Shown: one piece after another, positions 1 to 7,756 of the stretch
Position numbering within the stretch: position 1 is the first letter of the stretch
Layout: each line of letters starts with the position of its first letter
DNA from: Bacteroidales bacterium
GTDB lineage: Bacteria; Bacteroidota; Bacteroidia; Bacteroidales; Tenuifilaceae
Direction: 5' to 3'
DNA: 15,192 nt
Assembly: GCA_003531155.1 (NCBI GenBank)
Contig: DQHR01000041.1
Location: forward strand, 37,810 to 53,001
Notes under the pieces: model-generated
Seen by the model: the letters and a program-made list of their open reading frames with translations, nothing else
What the model was told of the DNA's origin: nothing
Database searches by the model: none
Position numbers and translations under genes: made by a program

Positions 1-2015
1 ATAAGAAGGAAATCCAAAACCTGCAACAATCTATATATAAATACCTTGCTCGCATGTCGGGACGTTCTACCCCCTTCGGCCTTTTTGCTGGGAACTCGGT
101 TGGGCAAATTAGTGAATCGAATAACCTTATTATATCCGAAAAAAATCAATATCAGAGGGTAACAAGGCTTGACATGAACTATTTATGTGCTCTAGTTAAG
201 GATTTGGAAAAACAACCTAACATTAAAAATTCCTTACTTTATTGTCCTAATAACAGTTTATACCAGTTTGGGAATAAATTACGCTATGTAGAATATTTTT
301 ATAAAAACACAAGTCGTAGCCATCATCTGTCATCTGTCGATTTTTCTATCTATTTAGAAAAAGTACTTAGCAGAGCAAAAAAATGGGCGTACTTGGACGA
401 CTTAGCCAAAGAATTGGTTGATGAGGACATCACTTTTGAAGAGGCTCAAGACTTTATATCAGAATTAGTTGATAGTCAATTATTATTATCAGAAATAGAT
501 CCCGCAGTTACTGGGAATGACTTTCTTTATAATTTATTAAATTTTCTTGAGGCAGAAGAAATTCAAAAAGAGGTATATCAAGTGCTGAAGGAAGTTGCAT
601 TTCAATTAAATAAAATTGATACTAGTCAAGTAGGTGTTGATACCGTAAAATACTATGAAATTGCTAGTAATTTAAAAAAAATAGGAACTGCCTATGACTT
701 AAAATATTTGTTTCAAACTGATATGGTTAAACCAGCTGATAATTTATCGATAAGCAAACAGTTAGTTGATGAAATATTAGAGGGGATTGATGTTTTAGAC
801 AGATTAACGTCTATGCCGGGAGAAACAAATTTAATGAGATTTAGAGATGCTTTTTATAAGAAGTATGAAAATGCTGAAATATCATTAATGCAAGCATTAG
901 ATACTGAATCTGGAATTGGCTATCTTCAGTCAGGTGAGAAAGGATCAGGCGATTTTTCCCCTTTAATTGATGATATTAACATTAATACAACCCTAAGCAA
1001 TAATTATAAGATAGATTGGAATCCCATATGTTCATTCTTGTTTAATAAATATATTCAGGCTATTAGGGAAAACGCTTATGAAGTTGAAATAAAGCTAGAC
1101 GAAATAGAGAAACTATTTAAAGACGATACACGAAAAGGAAAGATGCCCGTGACTATTTCCTCTATGGTACAGCTTTTTAAGAAGGATAACGGGTATCGTA
1201 TTTTTTTAAGTTCGGCTGGTGGTTCGAGTGCAGCAAATTTATTAGGTCGGTTTTGCCATATTGATGAAAAGATTCTAGATCATGTAAATAATATTGTTCG
1301 ACATGAAGAGGAGTTTTATAAAGATAAAATTGTTGCAGAGATTGTTCATTTACCCGAGTCTCGAACAGGAAATATACTTTACAGACCCATACTTCGTAAA
1401 TATGAAATTCCTTATTTAGCAAAATCCTCAGTTTCTGAAGACTTTCAGTTATTGCCTGAGGATATTATGGTTTCAGTAAAAAACAACAGGATAATATTAA
1501 GATCAAAGCTGTTAAATAAAGAGATAATTCCTAGACTAACAACGGCTCACAACTATTCGTTTAATGCTCTTCCCGTTTATCATTTTTTATGTGATATGCA
1601 GAACCAAGATTTGAAAAGCGGCGTTAGCTTTAATTGGGGCCCTTTAGCAAATCAATATCCCTTTTTACCTAGGGTTTACTATAAAAACATTATTTTTTCG
1701 TTTGCGACATGGAATATTCAAAAGCAAGATTTTGAATATCTTGTAAAAATAAAGGATGATGAAGAATTGTTTCGGGAAGTGCAAAAATGGAGAACTAATT
1801 TAAATATTCCAGAGTGGGTTGCCCTTGAAGAAGTTGATAATAAACTTCCAATTAAACTATCAAATCTTTTGTCGATAAAAACATTAGTAAGCGCTGTTAA
1901 AAATCGACCATTTTTTAAGTTAATTGAATTCTTCTCAAATGAAGATTTAATGTTAGTGCAAAATAAAGAAGGTGGCTTTGTAAATGAAATGATCTTCTCT
2001 TTTTACAGGAAATAA
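1..2015 (+). CDS. LanB-type dehydratase, glutamylation-domain protein (5' end outside window)
   Basis: The reading frame is open from base 3 to the stop at 2013-2015, and the codons before the ATG at 54 already encode conserved family sequence (KYLARMSGRSTPFGLF, about 36-83). That ATG is therefore internal and the true start lies left of the window; 670 codons are visible. The protein matches the lantibiotic dehydratase N-terminal domain: a GGSSAANLLGRFCH segment (about 1216-1257), LPESRTGN..RP..RKYEIPYL (about 1351-1420) and PRLTTAHNYSFNALPVYHFL (about 1528-1590). In characterised LanB enzymes this domain transfers glutamate from glutamyl-tRNA onto Ser/Thr of a precursor peptide. The protein ends after an NEMIFSFY segment, where fused LanBs continue into the elimination domain; here that domain is the next gene, 30 bp downstream. 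The family call is firm. Which RiPP class is made cannot be told, because precursor, cyclase and transporter genes are not in view. Confidence 0.93.
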   Translation, partial: KKEIQNLQQSIYKYLARMSGRSTPFGLFAGNSVGQISESNNLIISEKNQYQRVTRLDMNYLCALVKDLEKQPNIKNSLLYCPNNSLYQFGNKLRYVEYFYKNTSRSHHLSSVDFSIYLEKVLSRAKKWAYLDDLAKELVDEDITFEEAQDFISELVDSQLLLSEIDPAVTGNDFLYNLLNFLEAEEIQKEVYQVLKEVAFQLNKIDTSQVGVDTVKYYEIASNLKKIGTAYDLKYLFQTDMVKPADNLSISKQLVDEILEGIDVLDRLTSMPGETNLMRFRDAFYKKYENAEISLMQALDTESGIGYLQSGEKGSGDFSPLIDDININTTLSNNYKIDWNPICSFLFNKYIQAIRENAYEVEIKLDEIEKLFKDDTRKGKMPVTISSMVQLFKKDNGYRIFLSSAGGSSAANLLGRFCHIDEKILDHVNNIVRHEEEFYKDKIVAEIVHLPESRTGNILYRPILRKYEIPYLAKSSVSEDFQLLPEDIMVSVKNNRIILRSKLLNKEIIPRLTTAHNYSFNALPVYHFLCDMQNQDLKSGVSFNWGPLANQYPFLPRVYYKNIIFSFATWNIQKQDFEYLVKIKDDEELFREVQKWRTNLNIPEWVALEEVDNKLPIKLSNLLSIKTLVSAVKNRPFFKLIEFFSNEDLMLVQNKEGGFVNEMIFSFYRK

Positions 2016-2045
2016 GATAAATAGCATTATCAGTAAATAGGTTAT

Positions 2046-2930
2046 ATGGATATTCAAAGAGATTTTATTTTAGGCGATAATTGGTTCTATTTTAAACTGT
2101 ACACGGGTGTTAAAACAGCTGACACACTATTAGTTGAGGTGATTGATCCTTTTGCCTCAGATTTAATGAATGAAGGGTTTATAGAAAAGTGGTTTTTTAT
2201 CCGGTATTCTGATCCAGACTTTCACCTCAGGATTAGATTTGAACTTAAAGATAAATTAAAGTTATCGGAGATAATTTTTAGATTGAATGCAATACTATAC
2301 CCCTACATAGAAAATAGGATGATATCAAAATTTCAAGCTGAAACATATTCGCGAGAACTTGAACGCTATGGGAGTAAAACTATTGATGAAACTGAAAGCA
2401 TATTTTTTTTTGATACACAAGCTACAATTTTATTATTAAATCAAATCGAAGGTGATGAGGGGGAAACATACCGATGGCATTATGCTTGTTTGGCTGTAGA
2501 TTTCTTTTTGAATGATTTTGGTTTTTCAGAGGACGAAAAACTTCAGTTATTGGATCGGTTACAGTACAATTTTGGGCAAGAATTTGGTATGAATGCTCAG
2601 CTAAAAGTACAACTTGATGAGAAATTCCGAAAGGAAAGGCCGCAAATGAGATCGTTTCTACTTAGAGAGAGCGATATATATGAACCATTTTATCAGATAT
2701 TGAAACAAAAGTATATTAATACAAAAGATATTATAGAAAGAATAAAGGCTATAAAGCTAAAAAACGAACTCGAAGTAGAATTTAATGATTATATTATCAG
2801 CCATATACATTTGATGCTTAACCGAATCTTTAAATCAAAACAGCGATTAAATGAAATGGTAATTTATTCACTTCTATATAGGTTTTATAAATCAGAAATA
2901 GCGAGGAAGAATAAAAATGCAACAGTTTAA
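2046..2930 (+). CDS. LanB elimination-domain protein (thiopeptide-type bacteriocin biosynthesis / SpaB C-terminal domain)
   Basis: This 294-residue protein is the stand-alone C-terminal half of a LanB dehydratase. Its family role is to remove glutamate from glutamylated Ser/Thr, leaving dehydroalanine or dehydrobutyrine. Visible family landmarks are NWFYFKLYTGVKTADTLL (residues 12-29), WFFIRYSDPDFHLRIRF (49-65), YSRELERYG (101-109), a DTQATILLL helix (123-131) and HLMLNRIF near the C-terminus (255-262), followed by a basic helix ending SEIAR. The Arg residues in HLRIRF and the His of HLMLNR correspond to positions conserved in the elimination domain, by family knowledge. Length is normal for a separate domain protein. 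It starts at the ATG 30 bp after the upstream dehydratase stop and shares its operon. Split dehydratases of this kind are known from thiopeptide clusters (TbtB/TbtC type) and, as I recall, from the Bacteroidota lanthipeptide pinensin. The pair should act together on one precursor peptide. Confidence 0.9.
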   Translation: MDIQRDFILGDNWFYFKLYTGVKTADTLLVEVIDPFASDLMNEGFIEKWFFIRYSDPDFHLRIRFELKDKLKLSEIIFRLNAILYPYIENRMISKFQAETYSRELERYGSKTIDETESIFFFDTQATILLLNQIEGDEGETYRWHYACLAVDFFLNDFGFSEDEKLQLLDRLQYNFGQEFGMNAQLKVQLDEKFRKERPQMRSFLLRESDIYEPFYQILKQKYINTKDIIERIKAIKLKNELEVEFNDYIISHIHLMLNRIFKSKQRLNEMVIYSLLYRFYKSEIARKNKNATV

Positions 2931-2967
2931 CGTAGAATCGTTAATTATTAGTTTGGTAAAAAATAAG

Positions 2968-3005
2968 AAGAGTTCCGACCCCTCTATAAGTCAGAACTCT
3001 TTTTT
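2968..3005 (+). terminator. Rho-independent terminator of the LanB operon
   Basis: A 12-nt arm AAGAGTTCCGAC (2968-2979) faces GTCAGAACTCTT (2990-3001) across a 10-nt loop. Eleven of the 12 positions pair, with one C-A mismatch. The 3' arm runs into six consecutive T (3000-3005). It lies 38 bp after the stop of the elimination-domain gene and before the asnS promoter region, so it separates the RiPP genes from the housekeeping operon. Confidence 0.85.
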
Positions 3006-3073
3006 AGTAGAAAACTATGAACGTTAGGGTTAATATTCTTCAATCAAAATCTTTGCCAAAATTATTTTCATCG

Positions 3074-3104
3074 TGTTAGAGTGAGCTTAAAAATGTTATT
3101 TTTG
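3074..3104 (+). promoter_or_regulatory. Candidate Bacteroidota promoter for asnS-rpoN
   Basis: TATTTTTG at 3097-3104 fits the Bacteroidota -7 consensus TAnnTTTG exactly. About 20 bp upstream there is only a weak match to the -33 TTTG element (TGTTAG, 3074-3079). The site lies after the terminator of the preceding operon and would give a 5' leader of roughly 50 nt before the asnS ATG. The call rests on position and on one matching box. Confidence 0.45.
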
Positions 3105-3158
3105 CAAGCAGTATAGCAAATCAAACAGCTGAAATCACATCAATTTAAACCGTTTACG

Positions 3159-4556
3159 ATGGAAAGTAAAAAAAGAGTTAAAATTAAGGAGTTGCTCTTA
3201 AACGGGCAGGTAGGCTCTGAAGTGTTGGCAAAAGGATGGGTTCGTACCCGTAGGGGAAATAAAAATATTGCATTTATTGCGCTTAACGATGGGTCAACAA
3301 TTAATAATATCCAGGTTGTAATTGATGTTTTAAATTTTGACGAAAATCTTTTAAAAGAAATAAATACAGGAGCATGTATCGCTGTAATTGGGAAATTAGT
3401 TGACTCTCCAGGTTCAGGGCAAAGGGTTGAAATTCAGGCAAGCAGTGTTGAACTTTACGGTGCCGCAGATGCTACTACTTATCCTCTACAGAAGAAGGGA
3501 CATAGTATGGAGTTCCTTCGTGAGATAGCACACCTTCGTCCACGCACTAATACATTTGGTGCAGTGTTACGTATTCGTCATGCAATGGCCTATGCCATCC
3601 ATAAATACTATAACGATAAAGGTTTTTTCTATATTCATACTCCAATTATCACCGCATCAGATGCTGAAGGCGCAGGGGCAATGTTCAAAGTAACTACGCT
3701 TGATGTAAACAATCTTCCGCGAACAGAGGAGGGCAAGATTGATTGGAGCGAAGATTTCTTTGGCAAGGAGTCAAACCTTACCGTCTCGGGTCAGCTTGAG
3801 GGAGAATTGGCTGCCATGGCTCTTTCAGAGATTTACACCTTTGGTCCCACTTTCCGTGCGGAAAATTCAAACACACCTCGTCATCTTGCCGAGTTTTGGA
3901 TGATTGAACCTGAGATGGCTTTCTATGACATCAAAGATAACATGGATCTTGCTGAGGACTTCCTAAAATATCTCATTCGATATGCATTAGAAAATTGCAT
4001 GGACGATTTGGATTTCCTTTGCAAAATGTATGATAACGAGCTTATTGATAGGCTAAAATTTGTTGTTGATAATAGTTTCGAGCGACTACCATACACAAAA
4101 GCCATTGAGATACTTGAAAAGGTTGACCAAAAGTGGGAGTTTCCAGTATTTTGGGGAGCAGATTTGCAAGCTGAGCATGAACGGTTTCTTGTTGAGAAGC
4201 ACTTTAAAAAGCCTGTAATCCTTACCGATTACCCTAAGGCTATTAAAGCTTTTTACATGAAACAAAATGAGGATGGAAAAACCGTTAGGGCAATGGATGT
4301 GCTTTTCCCAAAAATTGGTGAGATCATTGGTGGCTCACAAAGAGAGGAAAATCTAGAAAAATTAACTTCAAGAATTGCCGAACTTAATATCCCTGAAAAG
4401 GATATGTGGTGGTACCTAGATACTCGCCGTTTTGGAACTGCTCCCCATAGCGGATTTGGTCTTGGTTTCGAACGGTTATTGTTATTTGTGACCGGAATGA
4501 GCAATATTCGTGACGTTATCCCATTCCCTCGTACTCCAAAGAACTGTGAATTTTAA
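3159..4556 (+). CDS. asnS: Asparaginyl-tRNA synthetase
   Basis: Class IIb aminoacyl-tRNA synthetase of 465 residues, the usual full length. It charges tRNA-Asn with asparagine using ATP in the cytoplasm. The N-terminal OB-fold anticodon-binding domain covers about residues 7-105 (GWVRTRRGNKNIAFIALNDG at 26-45). The catalytic domain shows a motif-1 region (FFYIHTPIITASDAEGAG, 157-173), motif 2 (TFRAENSNTPRHLAEFWMIE, 231-250) and motif 3 (GFGLGFERLL, 432-441). The segment from about 181 to 205, between the ITASDAEGAGAMF stretch and VSGQLEGE, is an insertion typical of bacterial AsnRS. The NTPRHLAEFWMIEPE context marks asparagine rather than aspartate specificity. The first ATG fits the domain start. 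It leads a tight operon with rpoN, 14 bp downstream. Confidence 0.97.
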   Translation: MESKKRVKIKELLLNGQVGSEVLAKGWVRTRRGNKNIAFIALNDGSTINNIQVVIDVLNFDENLLKEINTGACIAVIGKLVDSPGSGQRVEIQASSVELYGAADATTYPLQKKGHSMEFLREIAHLRPRTNTFGAVLRIRHAMAYAIHKYYNDKGFFYIHTPIITASDAEGAGAMFKVTTLDVNNLPRTEEGKIDWSEDFFGKESNLTVSGQLEGELAAMALSEIYTFGPTFRAENSNTPRHLAEFWMIEPEMAFYDIKDNMDLAEDFLKYLIRYALENCMDDLDFLCKMYDNELIDRLKFVVDNSFERLPYTKAIEILEKVDQKWEFPVFWGADLQAEHERFLVEKHFKKPVILTDYPKAIKAFYMKQNEDGKTVRAMDVLFPKIGEIIGGSQREENLEKLTSRIAELNIPEKDMWWYLDTRRFGTAPHSGFGLGFERLLLFVTGMSNIRDVIPFPRTPKNCEF

Positions 4557-4570
4557 ATAATAAATAGTCC

Positions 4571-6028
4571 ATGCTCAAGCAAAGGCTTCAACAAAAGCTC
4601 CTCCAGAAGTTATCTCCACAGCAAATTCAAGTAATTAAGCTGCTTGAGATACCTACCATGTTGCTTGAGCAAAGGATTAAAAAGGAATTAGAGGAGAATC
4701 CTATCCTTGAGGAAGGGGAAGAGGTAGACGAATTCAGCGAGCAGCAGGATGAGGAGGTTACAGAGGATGATATCTCGAAAAACGACGATGAGTTTACTCT
4801 CGACGATTATTTGAACGATGAGGATATCCCATCTTATAGGTTAAATTCAAATAACTCATCAAAAGATGATAAACACGAAGAAATTCCTTTTTCGGTTGGT
4901 GTTTCTTTTCATGAACATCTTGAAAGTCAGCTAGGACTTAGAGTATTAACCGAAAAGCAGCAGGAACTTGCAAAATATATCATTGGCAATATTGATGAGG
5001 ATGGCTATTTACGCAGAAAATTAACCGCTATTGCTGATGATATTGCCTTTTCCATGGGCATTGAAACAAACGAGGACGAACTTGAGCAGTTACTTTATAT
5101 CATTCACGATTTTGATCCTGCTGGAGTTGGTGCACGTGATTTACAGGAATGCCTTCTACTTCAGATAAATGCTAAAGATCAAACGGTACCAGAGGTTGCT
5201 TTGGCGCGCAAAATCTTGAAGTACCATTTCGATGAGTTCACTCGCAAGCATTACGATAAAATTGCATCAAAACTTGATTTAGAGGACGAGCAGCTTAAAG
5301 ATGCGGTTGATGAAATTTTAAAATTAAATCCAAAACCAGGGGGTTCGTTTCAAGATCCCATGAACCAATCAATTCAGCATATTATTCCAGATTTTATTCT
5401 CGATTTGGTGGATGGCGAATTTCAGCTTAGCCTCAACTCAAGGAATGTTCCGGAACTTCGGATCAGTCGCGAATACTCTGAGATGATTGAAACATATTCC
5501 CACAATAAAAGCAACGCTTCGAGGCAGGATAAAGATGCGATGACTTTTGTAAAGCAGAAGATTGATTCGGCTCGTTGGTTTATTGATGCTATAAAGCAGC
5601 GTCAAAATACGCTGATGGCTACAATGCAAGCATTAATTGAGTATCAACGAGAATTCTTTAAGGATGGTGATGAAACAAAGCTTCGCCCAATGATTTTAAA
5701 GGATATAGCTGAAAAAACGGGACTAGATATATCAACTATTTCAAGAGTTGCTAACAGTAAATATATTCAAACCCATTTCGGAATTTTTCCTCTTAAATTC
5801 TTTTTCAGCGAAGGAATGCAAAACGATGCTGGAGAAGAGGTTTCAACGAAAGAAATTAAGAAAATACTACAGGAATGCGTTGAAAGTGAAAATAAACGAA
5901 AGCCTATTACCGATGAGAAATTAATGGAGGTATTACAGCAGAAAGGTTATCCGATTGCTCGTAGAACCGTTGCCAAATACCGCGAACAACTTGGTATTCC
6001 TGTTGCCCGATTAAGAAAAGAACTTTAG
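4571..6028 (+). CDS. rpoN: RNA polymerase sigma-54 factor
   Basis: The 485-residue protein is a complete sigma-54, which directs RNA polymerase to -24/-12 promoters opened by AAA+ enhancer-binding activators. Region I is the Gln/Leu-rich start (MLKQRLQQKLLQKLSPQQIQ, then LLEIPTMLLEQRIKKELEENPIL, to about residue 47). An acidic region II follows (about 48-105, many Asp and Glu). Next come the core-binding domain (PFSVGVSFHEHLESQL, then YIIGNIDEDGYLRR and DFDPAGVGARDLQECLLLQI) and the DNA-binding part with its helix-turn-helix (DIAEKTGLDISTISRVANSK). The RpoN box ARRTVAKYRE is at 463-472, close to the C-terminus. It lies 14 bp after asnS and 3 bp before the membrane-protein gene, so all three are probably co-transcribed. 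No sigma-54 activator gene is in the window. Confidence 0.97.
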   Translation: MLKQRLQQKLLQKLSPQQIQVIKLLEIPTMLLEQRIKKELEENPILEEGEEVDEFSEQQDEEVTEDDISKNDDEFTLDDYLNDEDIPSYRLNSNNSSKDDKHEEIPFSVGVSFHEHLESQLGLRVLTEKQQELAKYIIGNIDEDGYLRRKLTAIADDIAFSMGIETNEDELEQLLYIIHDFDPAGVGARDLQECLLLQINAKDQTVPEVALARKILKYHFDEFTRKHYDKIASKLDLEDEQLKDAVDEILKLNPKPGGSFQDPMNQSIQHIIPDFILDLVDGEFQLSLNSRNVPELRISREYSEMIETYSHNKSNASRQDKDAMTFVKQKIDSARWFIDAIKQRQNTLMATMQALIEYQREFFKDGDETKLRPMILKDIAEKTGLDISTISRVANSKYIQTHFGIFPLKFFFSEGMQNDAGEEVSTKEIKKILQECVESENKRKPITDEKLMEVLQQKGYPIARRTVAKYREQLGIPVARLRKEL

Positions 6029-6031
6029 CCA

Positions 6032-6640
6032 ATGAATAGTAAAATTGCTAAAACCGTCTCGGTTTTATTTCACCCAATGCTTATGCCCCTTTTGGGTGTA
6101 ATTTTTATTTTCTATTCAGGTTCATATATCTCTTTTCTCCCTGATAATGTAAAACGTATAATTATTTTGGTTATTGGCGCAAATACCCTTGGATTACCCT
6201 TACTGATGATGCCTCTGTTCATCCAGTTTGGCGTTGTTAAAAGTTTAGTAATGGAAAGCAAAAGGGAGCGTTTATTACCACTTGCCTTTACATTGATTCC
6301 GTACATTCTTTCTGTTTATTTTTTAGCAAAACTGCCAATACCCGTTGTAATTCCTGTATTTATGTTAGGTGCATCACTCGTTATCGCTTCTTGTCTAATC
6401 ATTACATATTGGTGGAAAATTAGCATTCATATGGTTGGTATTGGAGGTCTAGTTGGTTTTATTATTGCTATTTCTATTCGGCTATATATTGATGTATTAC
6501 CTTATCTTTTAGGTTCAATTATAATTGCTAGTTTGCTAGCATCATCTCGTTTACAAACTAAGGCTCATAACCCGAAACAGGTATATTTTGGATTTGCTCT
6601 TGGGTTTTCATTAATGTTATTGGTAATACTTATTTTCTAG
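6032..6640 (+). CDS. Multi-pass inner-membrane protein, PAP2-like with degenerate motifs
   Basis: A 202-residue, very hydrophobic protein with about six predicted membrane segments: roughly residues 10-30, 41-66, 84-100, 103-126, 133-150 and 155-171, with a last one at 184-202. It resembles small Bacteroidota PAP2-family proteins (phosphatidic acid / undecaprenyl-pyrophosphate phosphatase fold). SRLQTKAH (172-179) fits the start of PAP2 motif 3 (SR-x5-H-x3-D), but the closing Asp is Gln183. SIH (131-133) sits where motif 2 has SGH. KRERLLP (77-83) is a possible remnant of motif 1. Both candidate catalytic histidines (133, 179) are present, while the Asp that supports the nucleophile is not. 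Activity is therefore uncertain and a non-catalytic role is possible. The start is 3 bp after the rpoN stop, suggesting translational coupling. The fold call is an inference from short motifs. Confidence 0.6.
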   Translation: MNSKIAKTVSVLFHPMLMPLLGVIFIFYSGSYISFLPDNVKRIIILVIGANTLGLPLLMMPLFIQFGVVKSLVMESKRERLLPLAFTLIPYILSVYFLAKLPIPVVIPVFMLGASLVIASCLIITYWWKISIHMVGIGGLVGFIIAISIRLYIDVLPYLLGSIIIASLLASSRLQTKAHNPKQVYFGFALGFSLMLLVILIF

Positions 6641-7051
6641 AAGAAAGGTAAGACGTCATTTTGCTTCAATTCCAAAGATTAATAAGATTTTGAATAAAAA
6701 ATGACTTCGTCCATTTTCGGTCAAATCTCTCTCTTTTTTTTATTTAAAATATTCAATATCAGAGTAATAATTGTATTGGCAATATTGTTGGTATAATTTA
6801 AATATTTTGATTAACCCTCATTATTAGCACATTATAACTTATTTTTTTGATGATTAGAGCATTATAGTTAAAGATAAAATTGTTTCAACTTGACAGATTA
6901 ATAGAACTTTTATTTTAATATTTCCGTAAAACGTTAAAAGCACTCACATAATAAATATAAACATACTGATAAACAAAGCAATAGTGGTTGTTTCTGTGCA
7001 ATTTTTCGAGTATTGATAACACTTGTAAGTGTCTTGTTTTAAGCCAAATAT

Positions 7052-7080
7052 TTTGGAAGTACAGGAAAAATCTATATTTT
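7052..7080 (+). promoter_or_regulatory. Candidate promoter for the adhesin operon
   Basis: TTTG at 7052-7055 and TATATTTT at 7073-7080 match the Bacteroidota -33 (TTTG) and -7 (TAnnTTTG, last base T instead of G) boxes with a 17-bp gap. Transcription would start near 7087, giving a leader of about 86 nt that contains the stem-loop at 7114-7154. The sequence is AT-rich, so a chance match is possible. Confidence 0.35.
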
Positions 7081-7113
7081 CGGCAGTTAATAATAAAATA
7101 ATTAGAATGAAAC

Positions 7114-7154
7114 AATCTATTTGTTCACCGATTTTAAACAAAATCAAATAGATT
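7114..7154 (+). promoter_or_regulatory. Two-part stem-loop in the 5' leader of the adhesin operon
   Basis: A perfect 10-bp inverted repeat, AATCTATTTG (7114-7123) and CAAATAGATT (7145-7154), encloses a second perfect hairpin, GATTTT-AAAC-AAAATC (7130-7145). The two share only C7145, so both can form in one structure with TTCACC plus one base bulged on the left side. It ends 18 bp before the ATG at 7173. It could act as a translational or stability element in the mRNA, or as an operator. No T-run follows, so it does not look like a terminator. Confidence 0.5.
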
Positions 7155-7172
7155 TATCAACAGTGTTTAGAG

Positions 7173-7733
7173 ATGAAATTTGTTAATACGATGATTTTAA
7201 GGTGGTTGTGTTTGTTTTATTTCTTTTTGCAAAATTTTTCTGGAATTGGGCAGAAACCTTTTGTTTTTTTTGAAACAACAAAAAAAAGTAATGAGGTATG
7301 CCAAGGAAAAACTATTGGAGTAATAGCTACTATAAATTCGCAAATAGAAAATTATATTAGCTTTAAATGGTCAGGAGAATCGAAAGATGTTAATGAAATA
7401 AGGAATGAAATTGTTACTGTTAATTCTTCTGAACCTGGAGAAAAAAAGCTTAAGTTCACTTTGATGGTTAAAGAAAACATAAAATATGACACAGTTTATA
7501 TTGTGAAAGTATTACCAAAGCCAGATGTTTCATTAGATGTTTCAAGTAAAGAGATAAGGGTAATTAGTAAAGATATATTGACTTTGTCAGGCTTTAAATG
7601 GAAATACAATGGAGTTTTGCTAGTTGAGGAAACAGATAGTGTATTTAAAAACCCTAAAAGAGGTTCATACCAGGTTTTTGTATTAGATAACAAGGGTTGT
7701 AGGAATTCTTCTCAGATCATAAAGGTTGAATAG
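7173..7733 (+). CDS. Small secreted protein with PKD/Ig-like character, unknown function
   Basis: This 186-residue protein has a clear Sec signal peptide: basic start, Arg10, hydrophobic core WLCLFYFFLQNF, with probable cleavage after GIG at residue 26, before Gln27. I do not recognise a named family. Two features resemble modules of the giant protein encoded next: EVCQGKTIGV (42-50) parallels its FCQGNSVEL, and the C-terminal part FKWKYNGVLL...GSYQVFV..NKGC (141-176) parallels its YKWLKGGVEI...GFYVAKV...GC. This suggests one or two short Ig/PKD-like domains with Cys43 and Cys176. No lipobox or recognisable C-terminal sorting signal is seen. The gene begins the adhesin operon and ends 23 bp before the giant gene, so an accessory role on the same surface structure is a reasonable guess and no more than that. 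Lys and Glu are frequent here, unlike in the giant protein. Confidence 0.75.
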   Translation: MKFVNTMILRWLCLFYFFLQNFSGIGQKPFVFFETTKKSNEVCQGKTIGVIATINSQIENYISFKWSGESKDVNEIRNEIVTVNSSEPGEKKLKFTLMVKENIKYDTVYIVKVLPKPDVSLDVSSKEIRVISKDILTLSGFKWKYNGVLLVEETDSVFKNPKRGSYQVFVLDNKGCRNSSQIIKVE

Positions 7734-7756
7734 TTAGATTTTAAAAAAATATTAAG

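Larger units (their letters stand above)
6641..7172. other. 532-bp AT-rich intergenic region
   Basis: I see no convincing gene on either strand; the short reverse-strand open frames at 6915-7147 overlap one another and lack a recognisable protein. The region contains an imperfect stem, GACGTCATTTT (6652-6662) against AAAATGAC plus GTC (6698-6711, with a TTC bulge), 20 or so bp before a T-run around 6734-6741, which makes at best a weak terminator. It also holds an imperfect 30-bp-spaced direct repeat (TTATTAGCACATTATAACTT, 6821-6840, against TGATTAGAGCATTATAGTTA, 6851-6870) and a small dyad ACACTT-GT-AAGTGT (7019-7032). The promoter and stem-loop listed separately lie at its right end. It divides the housekeeping operon from the adhesin genes. 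Confidence 0.6.

Noticed and set aside
54..56. ATG at 54 as the start of the first dehydratase gene
   Set aside because: The upstream codons from base 3 are open and encode the conserved residues just before RMSGRSTPFGLF, so this Met is internal.
2917..3027. 36-codon frame overlapping the end of the elimination-domain gene, considered as a RiPP precursor
   Set aside because: It has no Cys, shows no leader/core layout and runs straight through the terminator stem-loop.
6652..6741. Terminator after the membrane-protein gene
   Set aside because: The stem has a long loop and a bulge and the T-run begins more than 20 bp after it, so it is noted in the intergenic entry but not called.
6915..7147. 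Overlapping reverse-strand frames of 66 and 67 residues in the intergenic region
   Set aside because: They overlap each other in different frames, have AT-driven composition and no recognisable features.
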